47,526 bases of DNA from an uncultured Prevotellaceae bacterium (GCA_946406585.1 CAMJLI010000002.1:1-47526); one strand, 5' to 3'. Shown: positions 35,041-43,758, numbered from the stretch's first letter. Notes: generated by a model from the sequence alone, not told the origin. Numbers and translations: made by a program.

Positions 35041-36999
35041 ATGCTAAAACCAAACCACCCACTTCTGGCTTTCTTTTTCAGCGCGATGATGCTGTTGGAA
35101 GCCATCCCGTCGCTCGCCAATGAACAATTATTGCATAACGGAGGAGAGACAATAGCTACATCAACCGCCACAGACAAGACAAATCACGACCAGACATCCA
35201 TCAGCAACATGCTGGCAGATTCGCTCAACGAAGCCACCAACAACCAATCCACCCAATCCATAGAGGACGAAGCACAAGACAACACATTTTTCAAAAAGAT
35301 GGATAAAGGTGAAAGACAAACCGTTGTCCTTTTCATTATAATATTCATTTTGCCATTGTTGTTGATGGCAGTGCTTTTGGGCTTTGCCTACAAATCACTT
35401 CATGACCGTAAGAAAGCCAACAAGGCGATGAACCAACTCCAGCAACTACAGCAAGACTTCTTCACAAAAGTGGCACATGAATTGCGCACCCCCCTCACAC
35501 TTATTATCGGCTTGAGCGACAACATAGAGACAGGCCGTGCCAGTACAGAAGAAGAATTGAGGAAAGCAGCCCAAGTAATCAAGCGCAATGGTTATCACAT
35601 GCAGCGTCTGATCAACCAAATGCTCGATCTGTCAAAAATAAAGTCGGACTACAACAAGATGGAGTGGAAACGTGGCGACATAGTGAAATATACAGAGATG
35701 ATAGTAGAGAGCTTCTGCGACTTGGCAAAGAAGCGAAACATCAGCCTCGACTACATACCAGCCCAAAAGGAAGCAGAAATAGCCTTTGTACCCGACTATT
35801 ACAACAAAGTGCTATACAACCTCATAGCCAATTCATTGAAATACACCAATGATGGAGGGCATATTTTTGTAAGCACATCATTGGAAAGCCATCATTTTGT
35901 GATTTCAGTCACAGACACGGGCATAGGAATAAAAACAGAAATACTGCCCCACCTTTTTGACGAATTCTACACAAGCGACCAATTCCCCACCAGTGTGAGT
36001 ACAGGTGTGGGCCTTTCACTTGTAAAACAGATCGTAGACCTGCTCAAAGGAGAAATAAAAGTAAAAAGCACCGAGGGGAAAGGCACAACATTCACCATCA
36101 CCACCCCACTTCGCGAATGCCACAGCGACATTCCATATTACACCATGGGCATAGAGGCATACAAGCCCCAAGAAGAGGACGACATCATAATGGAACCGGC
36201 CATTGATGACGACCCTGACAACAAATCGAAGCCAAAGATCCTCATCGTGGAAGACAATGCGGATGTGATAGAATACATTGGCAGCCTATTATGCCACAAA
36301 TACGCCATAATCTACGCACGAGATGGAGAGGAGGGTTTTGAAATAGCCAAGCAACAAGTGCCAGACCTGATAATAAGCGACCTCATGATGCCCAAGTTTG
36401 ATGGCTATGAGCTATGCAAGCAAGTAAGAAGCTCCTCCTTGCTTTCACACATCCCCTTCATCATGATTACAGCCAAGGTGACCGAGGAGGAGCGCATCAA
36501 AGGCCTCGATGCCGGAGCAGACGCATACTTGGCCAAACCATTCAACGCAAACGTGCTTTTGGTGCGGGTGGACAAACTGATATCACAACGCCAGCAATTA
36601 CGCGAACTGTATTCTAAAAGCATTTTGAGCAAAGGCACAAGCACCATCGAGAATCCTCTCAGCAAGAGCGACCAGGCATTCCTCGACCAGATATCCACCC
36701 TGGTACGCACCCAAATGACACAAGGACAATCCAATGTGGAAAACATTGCCTCCCAACTATGCCTAAGCAGCAAGCAACTACGCAGGAAGATATACGCCCT
36801 TACAGGTGAGACCACAGTAGCCTATATCATGCAGATACGCTTGGCCGAGGCCCACAAGATGCTCATGACCGACCCAGCCATGCCCGTTTCCGAAGTTGCA
36901 ATTAGATGCGGTTTTGAAGATGGGGGATATTTCACAAAGGCATTCAAGCAACAATATGGCATGACACCAACACAAATGCGACAAGGCAAGAATACATAA
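35041..36999 (+). CDS. Compact hybrid two-component regulator (kinase + receiver + AraC HTH)
   Basis: A 652-residue hybrid two-component protein. It has a signal peptide or first membrane segment (about 8-26), a short low-complexity periplasmic part (about 27-92) and a membrane segment (about 94-116). HisKA follows with phospho-acceptor His146 (VAHELRTPLT). HATPase motifs are NLIANSLKYTN, VTDTGIGI and TGVGLSLVKQ. The receiver is about 397-515 with Asp447 (SDLMMPKFDG), and the AraC-type HTH ends the protein (about 545-648). Classic Bacteroides HTCS proteins sense glycans through a large beta-propeller in the periplasm; that region is absent here. The target may be the adjacent GH95 region, where operator-like repeats lie at 37083-37113. 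No promoter box is evident in the 116-bp gap after gyrB. Confidence 0.9.
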   Translation: MLKPNHPLLAFFFSAMMLLEAIPSLANEQLLHNGGETIATSTATDKTNHDQTSISNMLADSLNEATNNQSTQSIEDEAQDNTFFKKMDKGERQTVVLFIIIFILPLLLMAVLLGFAYKSLHDRKKANKAMNQLQQLQQDFFTKVAHELRTPLTLIIGLSDNIETGRASTEEELRKAAQVIKRNGYHMQRLINQMLDLSKIKSDYNKMEWKRGDIVKYTEMIVESFCDLAKKRNISLDYIPAQKEAEIAFVPDYYNKVLYNLIANSLKYTNDGGHIFVSTSLESHHFVISVTDTGIGIKTEILPHLFDEFYTSDQFPTSVSTGVGLSLVKQIVDLLKGEIKVKSTEGKGTTFTITTPLRECHSDIPYYTMGIEAYKPQEEDDIIMEPAIDDDPDNKSKPKILIVEDNADVIEYIGSLLCHKYAIIYARDGEEGFEIAKQQVPDLIISDLMMPKFDGYELCKQVRSSSLLSHIPFIMITAKVTEEERIKGLDAGADAYLAKPFNANVLLVRVDKLISQRQQLRELYSKSILSKGTSTIENPLSKSDQAFLDQISTLVRTQMTQGQSNVENIASQLCLSSKQLRRKIYALTGETTVAYIMQIRLAEAHKMLMTDPAMPVSEVAIRCGFEDGGYFTKAFKQQYGMTPTQMRQGKNT

Positions 37000-37019
37000 A
37001 ACAAACCCAGGCCATTTAT

Positions 37020-37102
37020 CATTAAAAGTAGCAAAAAGTTCATCAAATGTCATAAAAAACCCAAAGGGACACCTATTGTCCGAAAATTACCATTAAAAGT
37101 AG
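37020..37102 (+). repeat. Direct repeat pair CATTAAAAGTAG
   Basis: The 12-mer occurs at 37020-37031 and 37091-37102, 71 bp apart, downstream of the hybrid regulator. The second copy overlaps the 21-bp-period operator-like repeats. A small hairpin GGACA-CCTAT-TGTCC (37067-37081) lies between them. Confidence 0.6.
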
Positions 37103-37113
37103 AAAAATTACCA
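37083..37113 (+). promoter_or_regulatory. Operator-like direct repeat, 21-bp period
   Basis: AAAATTACCA occurs at 37083-37092 and 37104-37113. The spacing is two helical turns. AraC-type DNA-binding domains commonly recognise direct half-sites about 21 bp apart, as in the araI sites. The pair ends 21 bp before the -7 box at 37135, covering the -33 position. Binding by the neighbouring hybrid regulator is inference. Confidence 0.5.
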
Positions 37114-37134
37114 CTAAGATTGGTTTCCAAAGAG

Positions 37135-37142
37135 TAATTTTG
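37135..37142 (+). promoter_or_regulatory. -7 box of the intergenic RNA
   Basis: TAATTTTG matches TAnnTTTG. There is no -33 TTTG at the right distance, consistent with an activator-dependent promoter under the repeats at 37083-37113. Confidence 0.55.
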
Positions 37143-37148
37143 CGATTG

Positions 37149-37311
37149 TTTAGTGATTAGGAATAATAATTTAAACAAAACGTAAAACTTACTTGCTGGA
37201 ACATCTATATATGTATATCTGCTTGGTTAAGACCAAGAAATAAGTATTAAGCGTAAAGTTTTGTTATCTTTTCGTTCATGGTTGCCGTGAGGCAGCCGTG
37301 AACGCTTTTTT
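37149..37311 (+). ncRNA. Candidate small structured RNA or leader
   Basis: Between the -7 box at 37135 and the terminator at 37273 lies about 125 nt without a plausible gene but with nested pairing. AACAAAAC (37174-37181) pairs with GTTTTGTT (37258-37265), and CTTGGT-TAAG-ACCAAG (37222-37237) forms a perfect 6-bp hairpin with a 4-nt loop. A CTTA/TAAG pairing inside the outer stem is also possible. The predicted product is about 165 nt including the terminator. The 5' end is estimated, not seen. Alternatives are a long 3' UTR of the hybrid regulator, or an attenuator leader of the GH95 gene. Confidence 0.45.
37273..37311 (+). terminator. Strong Rho-independent terminator between regulator and GH95 gene
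   Basis: A 14-bp stem (37273-37286 with 37291-37304, two G-U pairs) closes a GTGA loop and is followed by CTTTTTT. It lies 274 bp after the hybrid regulator stop and 108 bp before the GH95 start. Confidence 0.88.
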
Positions 37312-37364
37312 ATATGGTTTTATCTCAAAGGATGGGTTGAAATACCAAAAAAATGAATTACTAT

Positions 37365-37395
37365 TTTGCAATCCAATCAAATTAGGCTATATTTG
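37365..37395 (+). promoter_or_regulatory. Promoter of the GH95 gene
   Basis: TTTG (37365-37368), a 19-bp spacer and TATATTTG (37388-37395) fit the Bacteroidota consensus. The ATG follows at 37419, giving a leader of under 20 nt. Confidence 0.75.
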
Positions 37396-37418
37396 CATCC
37401 AACCAACCATTCATCATC

Positions 37419-39809
37419 ATGAAAAAACGCGAGATTTCCTTCATTTTGTCTCTTCTTTTCATCAAAACGCTCACAGCCCAATCGCAAGTCCCCATGACGC
37501 TGTGGTATGACCGTCCTGCCGATTATTTCGAAGAGTCGCTCCTCATAGGCAATGGCAAGTTGGGTGCCAGCATCTTTGGAGGCATCAAGGACAACATCAT
37601 CTATCTGAACGACATTACACTTTGGACAGGAAAACCAGTAGACCCTAACCTCGATTCAGGAGCCAGCAAATGGATTACACCCATTCGCGAAGCCTTGTTT
37701 GCAGAAGACTATGCCAAGGCCGACAGTCTCCAACTACATGTCCAGGGTCCCAATTCACAATTCTACCAGCCATTGGGCACCTTCCACATCATAGACGACA
37801 ATGAAGAAGAGGCAAAAACATACACCAGGACACTCGACATAGACAGTGCACTCTGCCACGACCATTACACCCAAGGAGGCAAGCGTTTTTCACGTGAATA
37901 CTTCGCATCAAACCCTGACAAGATGATAGCCATGCGCATAAGATGCCACGATGGCCAGGGAATAAATTGCCGCTTGTTGCTCACATCCCAAGTTCCACAT
38001 GTAGTGAAAGCCAAGTCCAACGGCCAAATGGTGATGACCGGCCATGCCATTGGCGACCCAAGCGAGAGCATCCATTTCTGCTGCATGATGAAAGCCGACA
38101 GTGATGGCGACCTGTCTGCCACAGATACCACAATAGTGGTGAGCAAAGCCTCCGAGCTAACCATATATTTCATAAACGAGACAAGCTTCAATGGTGCATT
38201 GCACCATCCGGTAGACGAAGCGAGCCCCTACCTAAGCAATGCATCCGACGACATCTGGCATCTTGCCAACTACACATACAGTCAATTCCGCAAGCGCCAC
38301 ACAGACGACTATAAGAAGTATTACGACAGGTTGCGATTGCACTTGGGAAGCAATACAGAGCGAGCCGACCGCAGCATCCCAACCGACTCACTTCTCAAGA
38401 GATACAGCGACAATGGAGGCGACAGCCGCTATTTGGAATCCCTCTATTTCCAATATGGCAGATATCTTCTGATTTCCTGTTCGCGCACTCCGGGCGTCCC
38501 AGCCAACCTACAAGGGTTGTGGACCCATCACAAATACTCCCCCTGGCGAGGCAACTATACAGTGAACATCAATCTTGAAGAGAATTACTGGCCGGCAGAA
38601 GTAGCCAACCTAAGCGAGATGACCACTCCCCTCTGGAACTTCATGCAGTCGCTTTCCGACAACGGAAAACATGTGGCCTTCAACTACTATGGCATCCATC
38701 GAGGGTGGTGCTCAAGCCACAACAGCGACATTTGGGCCATGGCCAACCCTGTAGGAGAAAAGCGAGAAAGCCCAGAATGGAGCAACTGGAACATGGGAGG
38801 AGCATGGTTGTCACAAGCCCTATGGGAACACTACCGCTATACACTCGACCACACATTCCTCACCACCACCGCCTATCCCCTGCTGCGTGGAGCGAGTGAG
38901 TTCTGCCTCGACTGGCTCATCGAAAACCCATCACGTCCTGGTGAACTAATCACTGCTCCGAGCACATCGCCAGAAAACGAATACAAGACATCCGAAGGCT
39001 ATCACGGCACCACATGCTATGGAGGAACAGCCGACCTTGCCATCATCCGGGAACTGTTTGAAAACACACTTGCAGCAGGCAAAGCCGCAGGTGGCGACAA
39101 GGCATTCCTGAAAGAAGTAAGAAAGAGTCTGAAACGCCTCCGCCCCTACACCATTGGCCATGAAGGAGACATCAACGAATGGTATCACGACTGGGACGAC
39201 TGGGACCCACAACATCGCCACCAGTCACATCTCATAGGGCTATATCCCGGCCATCAGATAACACCATCCACCACCCCCGAACTGGCAAAGGCCGCAAGGA
39301 GGAGTCTTGAAATCAAGGGTGACAAGACCACAGGATGGAGCACAGGATGGCGCATCAACCTGTGGGCGAGGCTGCATGATGGCGAGCAAGCCTACCACAT
39401 ATACAAGAAACTGCTCACCTACGTATCCCCCGACGACTACAAAGGCAAAGACCGTCGTCGGTCAGGCGGCACCTATCCCAACTTGCTCGATGCCCATCCC
39501 CCATTCCAGATTGACGGCAACTTTGGAGGTACAGCAGGAGTGTGTGAAATGCTGTTGCAAGACGATGAGAAAGAGATGATGTTGCTGCCTGCCATCCCAG
39601 GCGCGTGGAAAGAAGGGAAAGTGACAGGCCTGCGTGCCCGAGGAGGCTACACTGTCGACTTGGAATGGCAAGACGGCAAGCTGTTGTCAGCCACCATCAC
39701 AGCAGACAAGAAAGGAAAGGTCAAGTTGAATTATAAAGGAAAGCGCATCACGCTGAAAATGAAAGAAGGAGAGACGAGCCTGGTTAATTTCTTCAAGACC
39801 CTCCCTTGA
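37419..39809 (+). CDS. Glycoside hydrolase family 95, probable alpha-L-fucosidase
   Basis: A 796-residue exported enzyme with a signal peptide (MKKREISFILSLLFIKTLTA). The N-terminal beta domain opens with LWYDRPADYFEESLLIGNGKLG, typical of GH95, and is followed by an (alpha/alpha)6 catalytic barrel and a C-terminal beta domain. By comparison with Bifidobacterium AfcA, the catalytic set is Asn383 and Asn385 (VNINLEENYWPAE), Glu519 (TSPENEY, acid) and Asp699 (FQIDGNFGG, base activated by Asn). GH95 enzymes invert alpha-1,2-fucosides in host glycans and milk oligosaccharides; some plant-xyloglucan and alpha-L-galactosidase members exist. It has its own promoter. No SusC/SusD pair lies in the window, so it is not within a visible polysaccharide utilisation locus. 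Confidence 0.92.
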   Translation: MKKREISFILSLLFIKTLTAQSQVPMTLWYDRPADYFEESLLIGNGKLGASIFGGIKDNIIYLNDITLWTGKPVDPNLDSGASKWITPIREALFAEDYAKADSLQLHVQGPNSQFYQPLGTFHIIDDNEEEAKTYTRTLDIDSALCHDHYTQGGKRFSREYFASNPDKMIAMRIRCHDGQGINCRLLLTSQVPHVVKAKSNGQMVMTGHAIGDPSESIHFCCMMKADSDGDLSATDTTIVVSKASELTIYFINETSFNGALHHPVDEASPYLSNASDDIWHLANYTYSQFRKRHTDDYKKYYDRLRLHLGSNTERADRSIPTDSLLKRYSDNGGDSRYLESLYFQYGRYLLISCSRTPGVPANLQGLWTHHKYSPWRGNYTVNINLEENYWPAEVANLSEMTTPLWNFMQSLSDNGKHVAFNYYGIHRGWCSSHNSDIWAMANPVGEKRESPEWSNWNMGGAWLSQALWEHYRYTLDHTFLTTTAYPLLRGASEFCLDWLIENPSRPGELITAPSTSPENEYKTSEGYHGTTCYGGTADLAIIRELFENTLAAGKAAGGDKAFLKEVRKSLKRLRPYTIGHEGDINEWYHDWDDWDPQHRHQSHLIGLYPGHQITPSTTPELAKAARRSLEIKGDKTTGWSTGWRINLWARLHDGEQAYHIYKKLLTYVSPDDYKGKDRRRSGGTYPNLLDAHPPFQIDGNFGGTAGVCEMLLQDDEKEMMLLPAIPGAWKEGKVTGLRARGGYTVDLEWQDGKLLSATITADKKGKVKLNYKGKRITLKMKEGETSLVNFFKTLP

Positions 39810-39812
39810 CAT

Positions 39813-40679
39813 TTACAGTCTGCGATAGCTGGAGGGCGACATGCCCACATGCTCCTTGAAATATTTCCCCAAGAAAGACTGGTTGGGGAAATTGAGATGT
39901 TGTGATATTTCCTTGATGCTCATTGTGGAATTTCGCAGCAACACCCTTATTTCCAATGTCACATAATAGTCAATCCACTCATTGGGTGTCTGATGGCTCA
40001 CCTGCTTCACAGTTTCCGACAAGTATTTGGGAGTGATGCACAATTGCTGTCCATACCAGCTCACCCTTCTTTTGTGTCTGAAATTGTTTTTGACAAGATT
40101 AATGAAGTCATTAAAAATGGCATCAGCCCTTGTTCTTTTAGGCTGGCTCATCTGGTTTTGGTGAATTTCATTACCTATGTCATAAATCATCGCCTTCAGC
40201 AGCGACATTGCCAGCTCCCTTCTGAAGTAATGCCCCATGTCATCCACCTTGCTCCTTATCATGTTGAAGTAGTCAATAAAGACCTTCGCCTTTTCAGGTT
40301 TCAAGTCAAAGACAGGATGTGAGTAAGCAAACAAGAAAAGCTGCGACATCTCATGCACCTCTTTTATTATTTCCGCAAAGAAATCATTAGATGTCATTAT
40401 TGCGACGCCTTTGCAGTCGGGGCTGAGCATGTAGTTGCCAATCACCTGCCCGTTGTTCAATATGATGACATCATTTTTCCTCATCACATGTTCTTTAGTG
40501 TCCACGACATAGCGAGCACTTCCCTCCATGCACAACGCCACCAACAGACAGTTCATCTTCCGTGGCTCAGTAGCGATAGGAATATCTTTGAAACTGCTGA
40601 AGAGCACCAAGTCGTTGTCGATATACGAGCTATCGTCAAGAGCCAACCTTACATTTTCCAAGCTGATATCGTTGTTCAT
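39813..40679 (-). CDS. AraC family transcriptional regulator
   Basis: A 288-residue regulator with an N-terminal cupin-like sensing part (about 1-150, with KNDVIILNNGQVIGNY) and a C-terminal double helix-turn-helix (about 195-288, with QQLCITPKYLSETVKQ and LNFPNQSFLGKYFKEHVGMSPSSYRR). It is convergent with the GH95 gene, with only 3 bp between stops. It follows the DUF3109 gene by 15 bp and is probably cotranscribed with it. The ligand is unknown; control of the GH95 gene is possible but unproven. Confidence 0.9.
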   Translation of the reverse strand: MNNDISLENVRLALDDSSYIDNDLVLFSSFKDIPIATEPRKMNCLLVALCMEGSARYVVDTKEHVMRKNDVIILNNGQVIGNYMLSPDCKGVAIMTSNDFFAEIIKEVHEMSQLFLFAYSHPVFDLKPEKAKVFIDYFNMIRSKVDDMGHYFRRELAMSLLKAMIYDIGNEIHQNQMSQPKRTRADAIFNDFINLVKNNFRHKRRVSWYGQQLCITPKYLSETVKQVSHQTPNEWIDYYVTLEIRVLLRNSTMSIKEISQHLNFPNQSFLGKYFKEHVGMSPSSYRRL

Positions 40680-40694
40680 GCCACTTCTACAAAA

Positions 40695-41303
40695 TCACTC
40701 CACCGACTCTAGGTTTGCAATCACCTCCTTGGCGACACATTCCAGTTCATCATACCAAACCTCTCCGAATCGTCTCACGAGAGGAGCTTTAAGGAACTGG
40801 TAGACACGTAGGTTATTTTTCCTACCCAAAACGACAGCGTCCCGGCACACGTTCCATTCATGATAGTTGAGTCCCACGCTCCCATTGGAAAATCTCTTTT
40901 CCCTTATAGGATACAAAGAACAACTGATAGGTTTGCAGAAAGAAGTGATCCCCTTTCTGAAAGCCTTTTCCAGAGCACACAAGCAAACCCCATTTTCATA
41001 GCAAGTGAACACGCAGTCCCTGCCATTTACAATGCTTGTAACCATCTCCCCATCAGCATCAGGATATGCCACCCCCTGCTTGTCCACCACAGCTTGAGCC
41101 GAAGCCGCCATGTCATCCCATACGGCATCCAGGCAATTCTCCACCTCGGCTATTTCATCCATGTCCAAAGGAGCCCCGGCATCTCCCTCCACGCAACATT
41201 GCCCGTGGCATTTGTCGAGGTCGCAGCAAAAGAAATTGGTGATGATGTCAGCAGAGACAAGCACATTTCCCACTTGAATGATAGGCAAAGTCCTGTTTTT
41301 CAT
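40695..41303 (-). CDS. DUF3109 family cysteine-rich protein
   Basis: A 202-residue soluble protein with the DUF3109 pattern. The N-terminal cluster FFCCDLDKCHGQCCVEGDAG contributes five cysteines. Others are in GRDCVFTCYENGVCLCALEKA, CKPISCSLYPI and the later NVCRDA and LECVA. The arrangement resembles CxxCxxC-type metal or Fe-S binding proteins such as the UPF0153 group, but no biochemical role is known to me. It lies between ung and the AraC gene on the same strand, 42 bp after ung. Confidence 0.88.
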   Translation of the reverse strand: MKNRTLPIIQVGNVLVSADIITNFFCCDLDKCHGQCCVEGDAGAPLDMDEIAEVENCLDAVWDDMAASAQAVVDKQGVAYPDADGEMVTSIVNGRDCVFTCYENGVCLCALEKAFRKGITSFCKPISCSLYPIREKRFSNGSVGLNYHEWNVCRDAVVLGRKNNLRVYQFLKAPLVRRFGEVWYDELECVAKEVIANLESVE

Positions 41304-41345
41304 ATAAAAGGATAAAGAAATGATCCAAGCATCGATAGCTACAAA

Positions 41346-42011
41346 TTACCATTCTATAGGTTCAATCCCGTGCGAAGACAGGAATGCGTTGGCTTGTGAA
41401 AAATGATGGTTTCCAAACCACCCGCCCCTATTGGCAGAGAGAGGCGAAGGATGCACCGATTGCAACACAAGATGCTTTCTCGTGTCAACAAGGCCCGCCT
41501 TGCTTCTGGCATATCCCCCCCACAAGATGAACACCAAGTTTTGTCTTCCGTCACTCAAGGCCTTGATGGCTGCATCGGTAAAAGTTTCCCAACCTTTTCT
41601 TTGGTGGCTACCCGCATAATGTGCCCTGACAGTCAATGTGGCATTCAGCAGCATAACCCCCTGCTCAGCCCATCGCGTGAGGTTTCCCGACAAGGGCATT
41701 GGCACCCCCAAGTCCAGTTCCAATTCCTTGAAGATGTTTACAAGAGAAGGCGGCATGGGCACTCCATCGGGCACGGAAAAGCTCAGCCCCATGGCTTGTC
41801 CCGGCTCATGGTAAGGATCCTGTCCGATGATCACCACCTTCACCTTGTCGAAAGGACACAGATTGAAAGCGTTGAAAATCAATCTACCAGGCGGGAAACA
41901 AGTAAAGTGAGAGTACTCTTGCCTTACCACTTGCACCAATTGTGCAAAATAAGGCTTTTCAAACTCGTTTGCCAATCTTTCCTTCCAGGAAGGTTCTATA
42001 GACACGTTCAT
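41346..42011 (-). CDS. ung: Uracil-DNA glycosylase (family 1)
   Basis: A 221-residue family-1 UDG that removes uracil from DNA to start base excision repair. The water-activating loop GQDPYHEPGQAMGLSFSV contains the catalytic Asp. LLNATLTV, FILWGGYARSK and the Leu-intercalation loop HPSPLSANRG are all intact. Length and motifs match E. coli Ung. No promoter box is evident upstream; an 11-bp hairpin (42034-42064) separates it from gpmI, so it may be reached by readthrough. Confidence 0.95.
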   Translation of the reverse strand: MNVSIEPSWKERLANEFEKPYFAQLVQVVRQEYSHFTCFPPGRLIFNAFNLCPFDKVKVVIIGQDPYHEPGQAMGLSFSVPDGVPMPPSLVNIFKELELDLGVPMPLSGNLTRWAEQGVMLLNATLTVRAHYAGSHQRKGWETFTDAAIKALSDGRQNLVFILWGGYARSKAGLVDTRKHLVLQSVHPSPLSANRGGWFGNHHFSQANAFLSSHGIEPIEW

Positions 42012-42033
42012 TTGCAGGTCAGCCTGTCATGGT

Positions 42034-42064
42034 CGGGAGGTCTTGTCCTTTCCAAGACCTCCCG
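42034..42064 (-). other. Stem-loop between gpmI and ung
   Basis: CGGGAGGTCTT (42034-42044) pairs perfectly with AAGACCTCCCG (42054-42064) around a 9-nt loop. On the minus strand no T-run follows it, so it is a poor intrinsic terminator. An mRNA processing or stability element between gpmI and ung is as likely. Confidence 0.5.
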
Positions 42065-42079
42065 TCCGATATGCATTTT

Positions 42080-43594
42080 TCAGAAAATCAAGTTATCGCC
42101 AGTCATGTCTTGCGGTTTCTCCAATCCCATGATATGCAAGATAGAAGGAGCCACATCAGCCAGTCGTCCGTCTTTCACCCGTGCATTGTTGTCGTTTGTG
42201 ACATAGATGAACGGCACGGGATTGAGAGAGTGAGCGGTATTTGGTGTACCATCAGGATTGATGGCATTGTCAGCATTGCCATGGTCAGCAATGATGATAA
42301 CCTCATAATCAGCAGCTTTTGCAGCTTCCACCACTTCTCTCACGCAGTTGTCGACAGCCCACACGGCCTTTGCTATTGCATTGTAGACACCAGTGTGCCC
42401 CACCATGTCCCCATTGGCGAAATTCACCACGATGAAATCATACTGTTCGGTCTTTATAGCCCCCACGAGCTTGTCCTTCACCTCGTATGCACTCATTTCA
42501 GGTTTAAGGTCATACGTAGGAACCTTTGGGGAAGGCACCAGAATGCGGTCTTCCTTGTCGAAAGGAGCTTCGCGTCCACCATTGAAGAAGAAAGTGACAT
42601 GAGCATATTTCTCTGTTTCTGCTGTGTGCAGTTGCTTCTTTCCGAGTTTTGACAAATACTCTCCAAGAGTATTTTCCACATTCTCCTTCGGGAAAAGCAC
42701 ATGCACCCCCTTGAAATTAGCATCATAAGGAGTCATGCAGAAATATTGCAGTCCAGGGATGGTATGCATTCCAGCCTCCGGCATGTCTTGCTGCGTCAGC
42801 ACAGTTGTAAGTTCTTTAGCACGGTCATTGCGGAAATTGATGAAAATCACCACATCCCCTTCTTGTATGGTGCCGTCCACCTTTGCATTGTTGATAGGCT
42901 TGATAAACTCGTCGGTTACGTTTGCTTCGTAGCTGTCCTCCATGGCCTTCACCATGTCTTCGGCTTGATTGCCCTTGCCTTCTACAAGCAGGTCGTAAGC
43001 CTCCTTCACCCTCTCCCATCTCTTGTCACGGTCCATAGCATAGAATCGGCCGACAATAGAAGCGATGGCGGCATCGTTTTTCTCGCAAACTTCAGTTAGC
43101 TGCCTTATGAAACCTATGCCACTTTTCGGGTCGGTGTCACGCCCGTCCATGAAGCAGTGAACGAAGGTGTTTTTCAAGCCATATTCCTTGCTTATTTCCA
43201 CCAATTTGAAGAGATGGTCAAGAGAAGAATGCACACCACCGTTGGAGGTAAGTCCCATGAGATGCAGCCTTTTCCCTGTTTCCTTGGCATAGGAATACGC
43301 CCTGACGACCTCTTTGTTTTTCAATATGGAATTGTCGCGGCATGCACGGTTGATTTTCACCAAGTCCTGGTAGACCACCCGTCCAGCGCCAATGTTAAGG
43401 TGCCCCACTTCCGAGTTGCCCATCTGCCCATCAGGCAGACCAACATCCTCCCCCGAAGCATCGAGTTTGGAATGTGGGCTTACAGCGTTCAAATAATCAA
43501 GATAAGGCGTAGGTGTCCTGAAGATGACATCACCTTCGCCATGCTCTCCGATACCCCATCCGTCGAGTATCATGAGTAAAGCTTTCTTTGCCAT
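42080..43594 (-). CDS. gpmI: 2,3-bisphosphoglycerate-independent phosphoglycerate mutase
   Basis: A 504-residue binuclear-metal phosphoglycerate mutase of glycolysis and gluconeogenesis (3-phosphoglycerate to 2-phosphoglycerate). The N-terminal [11 protein letters not shown] provides the first Asp, [15 protein letters not shown] carries the phosphoserine nucleophile, and [32 protein letters not shown] and IADHGNADN supply the substrate- and metal-binding residues. Length is normal. It has a -7 box at 43695-43688 and a hairpin at the very start of its leader. Confidence 0.94.
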   Translation of the reverse strand: MAKKALLMILDGWGIGEHGEGDVIFRTPTPYLDYLNAVSPHSKLDASGEDVGLPDGQMGNSEVGHLNIGAGRVVYQDLVKINRACRDNSILKNKEVVRAYSYAKETGKRLHLMGLTSNGGVHSSLDHLFKLVEISKEYGLKNTFVHCFMDGRDTDPKSGIGFIRQLTEVCEKNDAAIASIVGRFYAMDRDKRWERVKEAYDLLVEGKGNQAEDMVKAMEDSYEANVTDEFIKPINNAKVDGTIQEGDVVIFINFRNDRAKELTTVLTQQDMPEAGMHTIPGLQYFCMTPYDANFKGVHVLFPKENVENTLGEYLSKLGKKQLHTAETEKYAHVTFFFNGGREAPFDKEDRILVPSPKVPTYDLKPEMSAYEVKDKLVGAIKTEQYDFIVVNFANGDMVGHTGVYNAIAKAVWAVDNCVREVVEAAKAADYEVIIIADHGNADNAINPDGTPNTAHSLNPVPFIYVTNDNNARVKDGRLADVAPSILHIMGLEKPQDMTGDNLIF

Positions 43595-43627
43595 ATTTTC
43601 TATTATAATTGTGTTGAATGGTTATCC

Positions 43628-43679
43628 TTGATAGACAAGTATTAAATAATGTCAATCCTTATCCGAATACTTGTATCAA
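43628..43679 (-). promoter_or_regulatory. 5'-terminal hairpin in the gpmI leader
   Basis: TTGATACAAGTATT (43679-43666, minus strand) pairs over 14 bp with AATACTTGTCTATCAA (43643-43628), leaving only CT bulged, around a 22-nt loop. It would begin within a few nt of the predicted transcription start. Confidence 0.6.
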
Positions 43680-43687
43680 TTTCGTTG

Positions 43688-43695
43688 CAAAGTTA
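43688..43695 (-). promoter_or_regulatory. -7 box of gpmI
   Basis: On the minus strand this reads TAACTTTG, a match to TAnnTTTG, 93 nt before the gpmI ATG. No -33 element is evident. Confidence 0.6.
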
Positions 43696-43758
43696 CGCAA
43701 TTATTTGATAAGCGACGAACTATTTTTGAATTATCGCTGATTTTGGCATGCTTGGCAA

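Noticed and set aside
37149..37311. 6S RNA
   Set aside because: The size is near range, but the fold lacks the long rod with a large central bubble expected for 6S RNA.
35041..40679. Polysaccharide utilisation locus around the GH95 gene
   Set aside because: A regulator, a GH95 and an AraC protein are present, but there is no SusC/SusD pair or second glycan enzyme nearby.
42034..42064. Intrinsic terminator for gpmI
   Set aside because: The hairpin is strong but no T-run follows on the minus strand, so it is kept only as a stem-loop.
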